From the NCBI GenBank assembly GCA_950295325.1, contig OX485804.1:39854429-39918428 (forward strand): a stretch of 64,000 nt of DNA. The letters run 5' to 3'. Positions 35,637 through 49,100 of this stretch are shown one piece after another. A program made the position numbers and the translations under genes. Every line of letters starts with the position of its first letter. Position 1 is the stretch's first letter. The notes beneath the pieces were generated by a model that saw only the letters and a list, made by a program, of their open reading frames with translations, did no database searches and was not told where the DNA came from. Source of the DNA: Polytrichum commune. Its lineage: Eukaryota > Streptophyta > Polytrichopsida > Polytrichales > Polytrichaceae.

Positions 35637-37179
35637 TAGTATCTAGGCCCTAATTAACACTTGCACCTACCTTGACAATACTTTTAAGCAATACCTTCTT
35701 TCAAAATCAACGTGTTTTACTTAAAACATTCAAACAAATAGGGGTTGTACGCAAGAATCTTTGCCTCAGGTGTTGGCTCCACCGAGCATGACCTAAGGGT
35801 TGAAGAAAGTTGTGTTATCATTAACTTATGCATAACATTATTCAACTACTATCAACCGTTTCATTCTAATAATATCAGTGATGGTGCTTCACCCGAGTTT
35901 ATCGAGCTGAGTCTGATGATAAGAAAGACTATACAAGGTATAATTTTGAATAGTATTTCACTTATACTTGGCCCCACTCAACGTATAGTACTAGGTGGAT
36001 AATGTTATGGATATGCATATGATATGCTTGTTTTACATTTTCACATGCTCAAGATCCAATTGATATCCACTCATTCTACCCGGTCCTATGTGCAGATACT
36101 ATGAGCACTACCACCTGGGGGGACGGGTACATGGGAACACTCTAAAGGGTGGATTGGGCAACTAAGAATCTAAGATGGAGTGCTTGGTTGGATTTTTTTA
36201 ATAAAAAATAATTTCTAAAAATCATAGTAAGAATCATAGTACTCTTCTAGATTCTTACTATGATTCTTACTATGATTATGTACACTAGAGTGCATCCTGA
36301 TCCCATTGGTATGACCGTTTTTAAAGAACAAGGACAAACTACCGTAGAGGGCTCTCTATTCCAACAGAAAATAATGATTTCCCCCTCAAAATTTGCCACG
36401 TGCCATGCTCACATTTGTCACAACCCAGTTGTACCCGACATGGAAACTACATTCCGGCACATTTGAAGATAAAATAGGATGCCCTCTACGGTATAATGGG
36501 AGAAATTTGCTTCTGGTGAGAGGGGGGCGAGAACACCCTGAAATCAATACACTATCTAATGCAACACAATTCTTCTTGTTTGGGGGACAAATTTCTCTAC
36601 AGTTTGGTATTCTCTGTGCTTTTATGTGTGTGTAATCAAAGTGATGTACAGATCAATTTAGGTGACGTATTTTCCTAAATACACAATTACACCAAAACTC
36701 AACCCAAAGGGGGAATCATAGTACTCTATTCTAGAAAAAGGAGAGAAAATGGAATAAATATACACATTTTATTATATTCTCAGAGCCAGCTCTTAAACCT
36801 CTTTTCATTGCTCTAGCACCCCCCAGCTATGACTTGCGGAGTTGCCACCTTGGGTGCACGCAATGCTGACCAATTTGCGACGCAATGATCTAACTTCTGT
36901 GACCCAAAATCAGCATTGAAGAGATTCGCTCATTCCATTCTAACTTTTGCTGTAAAATACTGTAGAGTGGTTCCTGCTTGAACTATTCAGGAGTAGTTAT
37001 TCTTTATTCTACTGCATGTCAGTCTTACATTGGTCGAGTCTACGCAAATACTACGTGGAAACTATAGTTTGACATCCAAAAAGAAAGCCTCTTCCGGTAA
37101 GGCCAGAAGATATGGCTACCTTCATTTGTAAATTCGATGGAAGAGTACCATATCGCGTCGTTATTGAACACATTACTCC
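35637..37179. other. Intergenic and probable CER1-like 3' flank
   Basis: Contains a perfect 22-bp hairpin at 36220-36277 and a possible poly(A) signal for the minus-strand gene (AATAAA on the minus strand at 36768-36773, about 410 bp beyond the stop codon). The words AATCATAGTACTC near the hairpin reappear at about 36716-36728, hinting at an element between them. No other gene recognised. Confidence 0.45.
36220..36277. repeat. Perfect 22-bp inverted repeat
   Basis: The arm AATCATAGTAAGAATCATAG(TA) is exactly complementary to 36256-36277 across a 14-base spacer. Each arm is itself a tandem pair of AATCATAGTA. Confidence 0.85.
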
Positions 37180-40100
37180 TCATTTTACACGTCGGAAGCC
37201 ATGCTTCAAGGCAGCTTCCCAAACTTTGTCAATAGAGTCTATGTCGATCGGACCCACTTCATTATGACTCCACCCTTCCAAGCAGTGTAAGAGACCCCCC
37301 GCGTGACAAGCATGAACCACTTCTCGCGGCATCGATATCTGAACGTTGGGGCCATTGCTCGCATCTTAGTATCAACACAATTCGCATTAATCTGGAATGT
37401 ATTTCATTTCTAAGCAGGAAGAAAAAGAAAAAGAAAGCATTTCAATTCTCGCGACATTTACAAAAGCTCACATGTCCAGAACTGATTGACGACCAGTGCA
37501 TTAATTGCATTCTGGGTTGTTCAGCTGCTTCCGAAATGAGATACCAGGTCGTGCTGTTTCGCCTATATTTTACAAGATGATAGGTAAGCTCCTAGAAGCA
37601 TATATGTATAATAACGCAAGCTGTGGCATGATTTTGTTGAGCAGTGCAGATAGTTTGGTGTGTGGTGCATGCGCTTGTACGAAGAATATATTATGGGAAT
37701 TGTTAAATCGGCCACGTAGTTTGTTGAAATGACCACACGTATACGTCGCGCGGTCACGTGACTTGTCAAAAGTCGATTTCTCATTTCACACATGAAGAGG
37801 AGCAAGGATTGAGCTCTGTTATCAAACTTGGCCAACTTGGACAACAAGTCAAAGCCTAGTCGACACCTTACATATTGACTGTGGTTGTTTTAACCAACGT
37901 GTGGTTGGTTTAACAATCCCCTGTATTATATCCTATGTACAGTTTCATAGCATGAAATTATAATTTGAAGATACACATACATACTAGTGTTGGATTGATA
38001 TATGGGTGAATGCATGGTATCAATAATCAACATCAATAATGGTATCAAAATTGCAATACCGGTCAAGTATTGATTTTTGATGGTATGTCAAGATGAGAGA
38101 ATCTTTGTGTACCCGAGTCATTACTTGTGTCAATACTATTCTCGAGATGCTAGGGCAAATTTTCCTAGATTTGAAGGTTCTTGCATGATATATAGATCCG
38201 AATGGTATCAAAAGCAAAAGAGCTTCAAATACCCATCCCATACTGGTATAAAAAAATGTGAGTATCCTCATTATAGATATCTGAATGGTATCACAAAGAG
38301 ACGATGCTAGACCAACACTGATATATATACCTCCACATAATATAGCCCAATAGTTTTATAAGTTTTGTGGCAGCTAGGGTTGCAGGATTTGAATTACCTC
38401 ACATGTTCGCAGCCCTTTGATGCCATGCGGCACTTGCATTGCTGGGTACTGGCCATATGTGCAATCTTTTCGAGTTTGTACCAGTGGCTCAGCAACAGAG
38501 AAAAACTGATGAAACTGAGTTCCAGGAGGCGCCCACTTCTGATCCTTTGCATCAGCACTTTCTCCAAGTATCCATACCTGCAACAGGTTATGTCAAATTT
38601 GACAATTCATCAAATTGACACAAAAATGGTGTTCCATGTCAAACCAAAATGTAATCCAACCCCAGGTTTTCTACTAGTGGCAGCTTAATTGGTAGCAGAT
38701 CAACACAGTCCTTGAGAAAATCAGACAACCTCTGGAGCTTGAACAAGAGTACAGATTCCTAAAGGGTGCATGTGATTTTACACCGATTTAACCCAAAATC
38801 TGACCTGTGTGTGTATCTTTTGGCTGGAACAAAATAACCTACTTTCTGAGCTTTGAAGTTGGAGAACAATACAGACATTAGACACTTCACTGGGTTTCAG
38901 AGTGCTTCAATTACTAGATGACATGTATTTGCAGACACAACCACACATGTGCTAGGTGATTGTAATTTTAATTTTTATAATTAATGTGGTTGAAGATTTT
39001 TATGGAACTGGTAAGTCGTAGGTTGAGAAACTCTATACCAGACATTGCTGGCCAGCTTGATACTTTGTGACATGTACCAGGCAGCGTTGATTCTCGTTTG
39101 GAATCTCCATTTCTATTTTTTCAATGTGCTCGCGCAATGGAACTCGCATCTGTCCGTGCAAGAATAACACCAGGAGGGATCAATAGAGCTGCCCCAACAT
39201 GGAGGGTAGTGCGTAGAACAGGTCAAAAGTCGAGATCACTAATTGAATGAACCCAATACACCATCAGAAGTTAATTCCAACAACACTTGTGTCAAGTGAT
39301 CCACTGCAAGGGATTAAACTAGGATTATTCTCCTCGAAAAACTTCTCAAATCTTAATTTGGACTGAACACTTCTGAATTAAACCTTAGAGGACTTCCCAT
39401 ACTTAACTGTGCTGACACTCATTGTGACGGAACCCACCGCCCTGGATTCCTTGTTAAGCTTACTAAGTTATTGTGTATTGATATCCAAATGATGAGTGTA
39501 TGCATGAGTGAAAGTCAGATAAGGTAATCGGGTCTTAAACAGACACGTTTCTCTCCGCACCTGCTTGTCGTAGGATATGAAACACGCAGTTATTGTGAGA
39601 TGATTAGCAAAACTAATCATGCCCGTAGTTACTATCCTCATGATTTCTGGGGTTCCACTGAATATCTTGTACATTGTCAAAGTGAAGATCCTCTCAGTTA
39701 TTAATTGATCATAGAGGTCCCCCCAATTATGCTGATTATTGCATCTACAGTAGTTCAATCTCTTTACACCACATGGCTTTTTGGCGCCCACTCTTACAGT
39801 ATATTTATACCCAACCATCCACCACTCAAAATTTAGGTGTCTGTATAAGATCAGACACTGAATCAGGCACATCCACCTTAATTGAAAGGGAGCAATGCAA
39901 CATACCAAAACACGCACACCCCGACGACAGAGGTAAATTGCAATGGCACGGCTGATTTCTGACGAGCCTGTCAAGAACACCTCCTTCACATCTTTGGGTA
40001 ATCTATCCAGGACAATTGCCGCTGTTAACGTGTCCCCTGTGACGACACGGACGCGTAGATTTTTATTCTTGGCTACAAAAAGTTGACCTCCTCCATTCAG

Positions 40101-43100
40101 GCTCTCACCCTGTAAGCCATTAAAGTTTACCAACTCAATGGGTCAGTTTGTGGTCCCTTCGAATCCAATATAGACACCACTTGATTCTACTTTACAACCC
40201 ACACAATCAAGGTATGTGGTCCTAGACCTGAAGGTTGTAAGTATTATGATCATGGTATGCAAACTTTCCTAGGGTTAAATGTTGCATTGTGGGTGGGTGT
40301 CACCACTACTTTCATCTCACTGTAGTATACTACATAATACTACAAAAATGGACTAGTGATATGTACTGATTCCACCTTCTAAGCTGGTTGGTTTGTCAGT
40401 GACTTGACCACATGATCTTTGTAGTGCCTATTGTGGGCACTTTCAACTCCAGAGGCATTTCTAGCCATTGGATGGACTCATCCAATGAGCAATTGCGTAT
40501 CATAAAGATTGTCATTTCAAATTACAGAATTAGAGTTTAGATGCAAAAGCTACAAGAGACCAAAGTGAAGATTTTCTTTCTCTTGAGTGATCACATAGGT
40601 CCTCCCAATTATGTTATGATCAGTTGAACCTAGAATGATGTCTATAAATAGTCCATTCTCAATGTGGCACATCTCTCTTTGGTGTCCATTCTTAATTACA
40701 AGCTTTGCTTTCTGGCACTCAAATATAGAAGTTCAAGTAAGAAGAGCAACCACATAAGGCCCACATATGTCACTAGATTGTTTATGGTGAATACCGTGGG
40801 CCACACTATATTCAAGGAAACCAAAACTGAAACATTGGGGATGACACAATGTGTACACACTGTATTCCAACCCATGATATATAAAATTGGAGGCATGCAT
40901 TGTAGGTCATATTTTAATTGGATGGAAAATATGTCCATTTGAGATACTTCCAACAAAGTGAGATCCAAACCATTCCAGTCCAACCTAGATGGTTTGAATC
41001 TAAATATAAAATACTTTATATATTCCCAAAGATAGATTCCAACCAAAAAAAGTAGTCGTTTCCCCAAATTCTTCATCATCAAATACTATTTTCATGGATT
41101 TTTGGTACGTGGAGAGGTTAATGCAAAAGAAAATCCCTCAAATGTAAGGTTCGACATCAATGTAATGCGTGATGTGTGTACTTTGGACCATACTATAGTG
41201 CATCAAAGGGTAAATCACGCTAGAAGTATGCCCAATATATTTACCAAGAAGAGTATATTTTCCTTCCTGAACTCTATCACCTCTACAACTAATTCTCCCA
41301 ATTGCATGTGTTATTATATAAAATTACACAGTGCAATAACGTCTTACTCAGGAGTTCGGTTTTTACTAACGAAAGTCACAATAACTTGTTTGGACATGAT
41401 AGAGCATTAATGACTTTGCTTGGTTTAAAATCTCAATAAATAGTTATAACACTGCGTAACTCCAAATAGTAACACACACTAATTTGTATAATCAGTAATA
41501 TGCACTAAATTAGCACGCTCTTGTTATACTTTGAAATTATGCTCAACAATCTAGTAGCATGAGCCTAGCAGGGGTGGTAATTAATTACAACCAGGCATTG
41601 AACACATCACTAACCTTGTTCAGTGTACCAAGAGCGATAACCCGAACTCCTTCCTTTTCTGCCATATGAATTGCATCCTCAATAAGCTTGTTAATCCGTT
41701 TCCTCTCAGAAGGTAGAGAATACTGCACACATAAGCACATAAATTATGTCACATTGTGAAGTATATCGATTTCACAATGATCCACATCGGCCACGAAGTC
41801 GATCTGAATCTCTACCCCAATATCTAGGACTGTGAAAGATGTGCCACTTTCACTTCTGTAGTCACACCATCTACCTTCATCTTTTAGATTCATTGGATAG
41901 AGGTGATAAAATCTTGGGTCCTTCCGAATCATGGCTTTAAAGAGCGATTCGTCTCACCCTTCTTGAGGTTGTGTGGTGCCATTGTGTGTATTCCATAGAG
42001 ACGCTCCTCTTTTTTGTGGATCTTGATGGTCATGTATGTTTTTTTACGATGAAAGGGAAACATTGAATTTGTTTGAGAAAATTAACAAAGACGTAAAAGA
42101 GCAATAGAAAACTTGTCGTTGATGAACACATGGAAGCAAGCAAGTGTTGTGTTTCATTTCATCAAGGACTAGATATCCACTGAGAGGAGAGTGGATGACA
42201 AGCCGCAGGAGCGGCAACTCATCCACCTCCCAAAGTTGGTTGTTGGTCATAACCGATCAACTCATGAACATGGATCATGATTTGGAAATCACAGATTTTA
42301 TATCATGCCTCCATGGATGAACATTTGTGATGAGTTGTGATAATCCTTTTGCTCTTAGATGAGTGATCGGCTATGTATTGAATGACGTACCTGGAAACTG
42401 TATCGGGGCATAACCCAAGTTTCTCCTTGCAGAGAATTAGCAGGCAATCGGTATTTGTCTGCTGCAAAAGGTTGGCCGAAGGCCCAGAAGAGTCCCATGA
42501 GCAAGGCTGCCAGAGGGTAGAGTGGCCACAAAAACCATTGGGAAGAATATGGCATGGCGGAGAAAGACTGGATTCCAAGCACAATGTGGAACATGTGCAA
42601 CAAGTCCGTTCCATGGGTCAAGTACACAAAGTCGCTCCTCTCCTTCTCCCCTATCACCAATGCAACCCCAAAGGTCGATGTGAGTCCAACCCAATGATCG
42701 GGGAGAACCGGCAGTTAGTTACAAATGGACCGGTTGAGTTTGAGAAATAACTGGTTGAAGTTCAAGACTGCAGGAAAATTACCGATCATTTTAGAGGAAT
42801 TTATAGAATATACCCCAATTTAATAAAGGAAAACTGGAGGATGTCAGCATGTAACCGGTTGGACTTGCAAGCACTAGGATCTCAACCGATTATGCCCCAA
42901 AATCTCCCCGATCACTGAGTCCAACCAACCAAACTGAGCACTACTGGGATCTAGTGGATTTAATGTCATTTTTTGATCAACTTTGCAACATTGTAAGATT
43001 CCACTGAGAGAGAGTGTTGTATTTGTGACAGTATTCTGTGGAATAAGGTGACATCAATTAACACAGTCAAAATGTTTTAGTGGCAGCAGTGATGAAGGCT

Positions 43101-46100
43101 AGGGGTGGCAACTCTCCCTTTTAGGTCAACTATTTCTACATTATATTTGATGCTCTTGATTCTGGACTTCTCTATTCTTGGTCCAAAATTAGAGGAGATA
43201 AGCAAACATCACCACCAGCAATGAATATGTATTGGCCTAGACCAAAGCTTTGAATTGTGGCAAGGAAGTCTCCAACTAGCCTTGAGGAGATTCTTGAAAA
43301 CTTTGACACTTCTTGGGTGTTATCGTTTTGCTCTACTTTGTGGTCCAACTTCAAAAAAAAATGGAATTCTAAGTCACCTAAAGATGGCTTAAGATGGCTT
43401 AGTCGACCATGCTTACGCATCTTGTCACTCTTCTTGGGGTTGCTTAGTCCACCTTGTGCATCCTAGAGAACTACCCTAATGGCTTGGAATGTGTTTTAGC
43501 ATCAAAGTTAAAATGTTTCATTTTCTTTCAAGTTAATAGAATTCAAATTTATATTGGCATCAAGATATTGAGATCAAATGAACTCACCTGCGCGCACAGA
43601 GTGGAACAATGAATCTGTATTTTTGTCCACGGTTCCACCCATGTAGTCATATAGTGGTATGGAGAGGCAGAAGTTGGTGTGCACTTGTGAATGATGGAGT
43701 GAATGATATCTGCAGGCAGCTCCCGAAACATCATGTCATGAATTTGATCATATTATCCTCATATTATTTACAAGTTCTTTTTTGAAATTAGGGACAACTA
43801 ATTCCTACAAAGGATTATAATCCTTTGCTACTGTAAACTTATCTCCTCATGTCAATCCATTTGTGGGGTTGCCACACATAACTTGAGCTTGAGATCAAGT
43901 CTGTAAGTTCAACATGCCCATGTAAAAGAACTAATATGGACCCATGCCATCCCGGCCCTTTGCACCCATGCATATGACACATCATTTTATTGTGGCCCCC
44001 ATCTTTTTGGAATGGCATGGAACAATGAAGAGTGGTAGGGTGACAACCACACCACCACCACCACACCTTCATTATATATTAGATTTGAGCCCTTACTAAT
44101 GTACCTATAGATGGTGCTAGAATTACATCTCAAGGTTGCTCACCACTCTTTTGACCTAAACTTGAACTCGTAGTATTTACAAGCCCAACCACTACTACAA
44201 GTTCAAGGTCGGGCTTGAACTTGAGCATTAATCCAAAGAGAAAGAACTTGCATAACCTCCACCAATTTTAGGCATATGTAAGAGTACAAATTCTTTTACT
44301 TTGGCCCACCACACTTGTGAACTTGTCTTAAATGGGAAGTAGTCCCCTATGTTGTGTAACAATCGTTTAAATTTCTCTTATACCATTAATCTTCCCATCT
44401 TCTCACATTGCACATATAACATTGTTAAGCTCTTGTAGGACGGACCTCTTGATGGGCCTCAATCCCAAGAAAAACATGCCATTCCTCAACAAGTTAAGGC
44501 TAGATCTTAAAACCGCAACTTATTTATGCCAATTTAACTCATCCATGCCTATACACAAAAAGATGAGCTTCCCACTATCTTGATAATGTTATCGGCTAGA
44601 AAACCAGTGAGAGGAGAGTAGGTGATGAGCCGTAGGAGCACCTAGTGTACCACCTACTCGAGTTGGTTATGGAACATCACCAATCAACTCATGAACAAAA
44701 CCTGGGATGAAATTGTGCCTCCATGAATGAAAACACGCGATGATTTTGGACACCCTCCTACTCTTGGGTGAGTGATCGGTTATACACATTAAACATGACG
44801 ACTTGAAGTTACCAAATATAATGTCTACTCCCTGCAAAGGGTGAAGTAATTTTACACCTGACGTCATTGTCCTAGGGCGTGGCCTAGGATGTTCTACGAA
44901 CAAACACTCTATTCACTCCGGCCTCCTATGGAGACCAAAATTCTTCTTCTTCTTCTTGTTGATCTGAAGTGAAATCCAAGAGGAGCTTCAAAGAGTATGG
45001 TGCTTACGTGGGGGTGTACATGAGATACTTGAGCACCGGGAGGGCTTGGAAAAGGCGCTCGGGGAAGAACTCGACATTGCAATGGCCAACGATGTTGACA
45101 ATGTCCATGAAGAGTGGGTAGCCATAGAGCACGCTCAAAGACATCCCTCCCAGAAGCCATGTTCCACTGAGTGGGATCGAGAAGATTAAAGCATACAATA
45201 GATGCTCAGCAAAAGGTTGAACACTCCCTGCACAAATCAGTAATAAGGCAGACAACTCTTGAATGGTCATTTCTTCCGAATACCTACTTCTCCTAGGATA
45301 CATGAAATACACGATTAGTACTATATGGTTAGCAAATCCAAATCGAGGCCGTAGTCACTTTCCTCATAAGTTTTGGAGCTTGTATGCATTATCATAATGA
45401 AGGTTCTCACACTCTTTAGATTGTCAAATAGGTTTTCTCAATTATGTGGACAATCAAACCTAGAATGGCTATCATATTTTGAGCGTGTAGTTCTCTCTCA
45501 TTCAAATGCATGTCTATTTGGTATCCTACTTACATGTAACCACATACCACTCAAACATAGGTGTCCTAATAAGAAAAATAGCCAAATGAGGGTTGTCTAC
45601 CTTAATTGCATGATATATTTCATCATTATTCATGGGTGTTATTAGCCATTGCAATCTATCTATACATGAATGTTGCATACATCAACACAAGCCCTTCCCT
45701 CGAACCAGCCCGGTGTCTTCAAATAGATTGCACAAAGAGAGAGAAATGCCTCCGATGGCAACATCGTCAATGTGAATGGTGGTGTTGCTTTACCTTCAAG
45801 TTACTCTGATTCTATATGGAATTCCGAAATGTGCATCACGAAAATGAGAGGGACTTAAAAGCGTATTTCTTGTTTCGGAAGGTGAACACCTTGACCGGGT
45901 GCGGACAAGTCGAGCATGAAGTGTAGAGCTGCATCAAGTGAAATCTAGAATATATCACCTATATTCGTTAACACGGATATAGACAACCAACGAGAGGAGA
46001 GTGGATGACAAGCTACAAGAGTAGCAAATCATCTATCTACTTGGATTAGTCATCAATCACAATTGATGAGATCGTGGAGAGAAAGATGAGAATTATACAT

Positions 46101-49100
46101 GATATCACGTCTGCACGGATGCAAAAGTGTGATGAGTTTCCATAACCCTTTTGCTTCATAACATTACTCAACGTTTAGCTCTCATTTTGTGAGCCTTCAG
46201 AAAATAACACTCAGATGCTCGAAAAGCTCTGCAAGGAGACTCAGATTCAGACTGAGCTCCCAACATCCCACTGCTATGTTCTGAGGGCCCACGTCATTGA
46301 GTAATGTTATGTCTTGCATGAACGATCAATTTCACATTAAAGAGTCTCTTCTTCCACATGCTTTGAGTGCAGACTTACTTACCGGAGTTGGCTTCCGTAA
46401 TGAAGAGAGAGTGGTGGTGGGAATGGTATCGGTTGTAGAGATAATGGTGGTGAAGGGCCCGGTGAGCCCAATAGTACACAGCTTCCGTTGGGCCCATGTG
46501 CAGAAGAAACATTATGAGCAAACCTTCATTGCTCCAGAGAGGGTAAGTTCGGCCTCCAAAGGCGGGCACCGAGTAGTTTACAACTGCCATCAAAAGGGTC
46601 GATAGGAGAATATAGTCTTCCCTACACACGCCCAAAGCCAAAAAGAAAATTATTCTTCGCTCGGAGAGCATGCTAAGGGCGGGTTTCCATGTATGTTGCT
46701 CGTCCACCAAACTCTGGTGGGAATAAGGACAAAATGTAGATGAATATGATGGGTAGGGTTTGTACGTGCCGACCAACCACTGTTATCTTATGTATTTAGT
46801 GGGCGGATGGAAGTTTAGTGGACTGTGACACATGGTCACGGCCCTGCTCATTCTGAAAAGCAAGCATAATATGATTGTTTGGTTGTTTTGTTATCTTCAT
46901 GAGAACACATCCAACCCACTTTTTATCTAGAATCTAGCAGATCAGCAACAAACATAGAAACCCACCCTAACTGTCCCCCACACACATTAGCAATTTGTCC
47001 GTTTCTAGACCTTGACTTATGCAAATCTACACTAAATATGGTATTTAATGTCACTATGGCAACTTTTTGGATGACACTTCTTATGAGTAAGTGAACAAAA
47101 ATGGTCATGGATGAGTTCACCCATTGGCCAAAACCCTACCTTCTCTTGAGAGCAACTTGTGATGAAATATTGTCATGGATGATTGAAATTTGGATGGAAA
47201 ATCACTTGGTGAGTGACAGTAATTGCAACACTGTAAATCCATAATTCCTTAAAAAAACTTTACAAAATTGACAACTAATGTTGGGTTAACATTTAGTGTT
47301 GGTGACAATATACCACGGTTTGCAATTAGAATTGGTGACACCAAATATCATATTTAGTGTACTTGTTCATTTTGCTGCTCCTCCATACTAATAGATTTCT
47401 GCAAGAACTCATCTAATTCAAACTGCCTCCCCAAGATCCTGCCTCCTTCTTGATCATTTGACTTGCAGATGAGGTCTTTGCAGCACAAAAACAACATGGA
47501 CAACGCCACAAGTGTTTAGTAGAACGACGTCCGCATACTCGGAGTCATGGGCCATACGGACTATGTATTTCTTATGATGAGACAGCTTACTACTACTGGG
47601 AGTGGAAGTAGCAGGTCGAGTCAGAATGGTTATCGGACATAGCCAATACTTTGAATTGCTCGAGTCTCGAAACCATGAAAAATTCTTCCACAATGAGGTC
47701 CAATGTGATCCATATACTTCTTGCAAGGTACAAAAGGAAGGTAAGAAAATGAAGGTCAACATGTAGCTAGATTATAGCCATAGGCATCTTATGAGCATGT
47801 GGAGGTTTGCCATGTCGGCAAGAGCAATTCAAAAATCCAATATGGAATGTACCATATGAGTTGGTGGGGGGGGTAGCCTTTCTTGAAGTACTTTCTCTTT
47901 TACTCTACAAATTGTCAAATTTAGCACCTCATGCTTCCCATAACCTTACATTTAAAGATTACACAAATATGCATGAGCATGTTGTCTAGTTTTGCAAAAT
48001 TAATCAAGGAAGGCGATGAATCATCACAAGTAGGAAGAAAGGGGTCTTTTCGACACAACTCATTTTGCATGTGTCACATGAAGTTCATCAAAAAGATCAC
48101 AATTTATGTCAAATATGCGTCAACTAAATCATTTTGACACAAAATGTATTGTATATGACAAGTCCTCGACGACAATAAAGTTATTCTATAATTCAATTGG
48201 AGTTTGGTCAAGAGTTGGTTGTTGTGCATACAAAACTTTTCACATTCGGTAAGTGTTCGGTGCATGCTTGGACTTGGTGTGGAAGTGTGAACGAAGAACA
48301 TTCTATATCAGTTCATGTAACTCTCCAATGTTAGGTTCCTAATGAACCGATATAAAATGTTCGCCAATCAAACCCAAATGGATAACTCTAATGTGTCAAA
48401 TTGACCGTGCTGAATAGACCCTCTTTTTCCTACATCTATTGTAATGCATCATCATGTGTGGGGTTAAATGTCAGGCTAAACCGGGTGGCAAGTGTTCAAT
48501 GGGACATGGTCACCTAATATTAAACTATGATTATATAACATATCATATTTTTATCATTTGTTAAGCACAAGATAGATAGGCACATACCAGTTGTGGGATA
48601 GGTCCACTGAGGCAAACGTGATCCCTTTCTTCTGTATCTCATATTTGCTGCTCAGATACCGCAATCGCGACAAGGTGATGCCAATTTGGTTAACTAAGAG
48701 GCGGCAGGCAGCAAGGAGGAGCATGTGAAGGGAGAAATTGTTGAGGTCAGATCCTCCAAACCATTGGGCATGGACAGCCTTCACCAAAAGAGGTGTATAT
48801 AGTAAATACTGCACACAACGAATGCAGCATTTGATTAGAATCAATGTTCCTTCATGAATGGTGTCGTTACCTACTCAAGAGCAGGGGATATCCAAGAGGA
48901 TTTCTTCCACGAGTAACATGACTGCATGTCATTTCAAACTGCGGTATGTGGCCTCACTGAGGGCACTAAGTGGGCTGTTCGATTTACACCCAAAACCAAT
49001 TTCTGCTAGAAAAGATGAATAGTCAACCACAGAGAATTTACCTTCCAGTTTCCCATATGTTCCCATGGGGCTTCTGTCCACAACCCTGGAGTAGTAGCCA

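Noticed and set aside
42651-42691. Exon 6 of the CER1-like gene extending upstream to the MITE
   Set aside because: The extension is open, but reads [10 protein letters not shown], which does not resemble the family. The AG at 42651-42652 gives [17 protein letters not shown] in correct phase.
44041-44080. CCACCA run read as coding
   Set aside because: Short low-complexity stretch in CER1-like intron 4 without an open frame that fits the gene.
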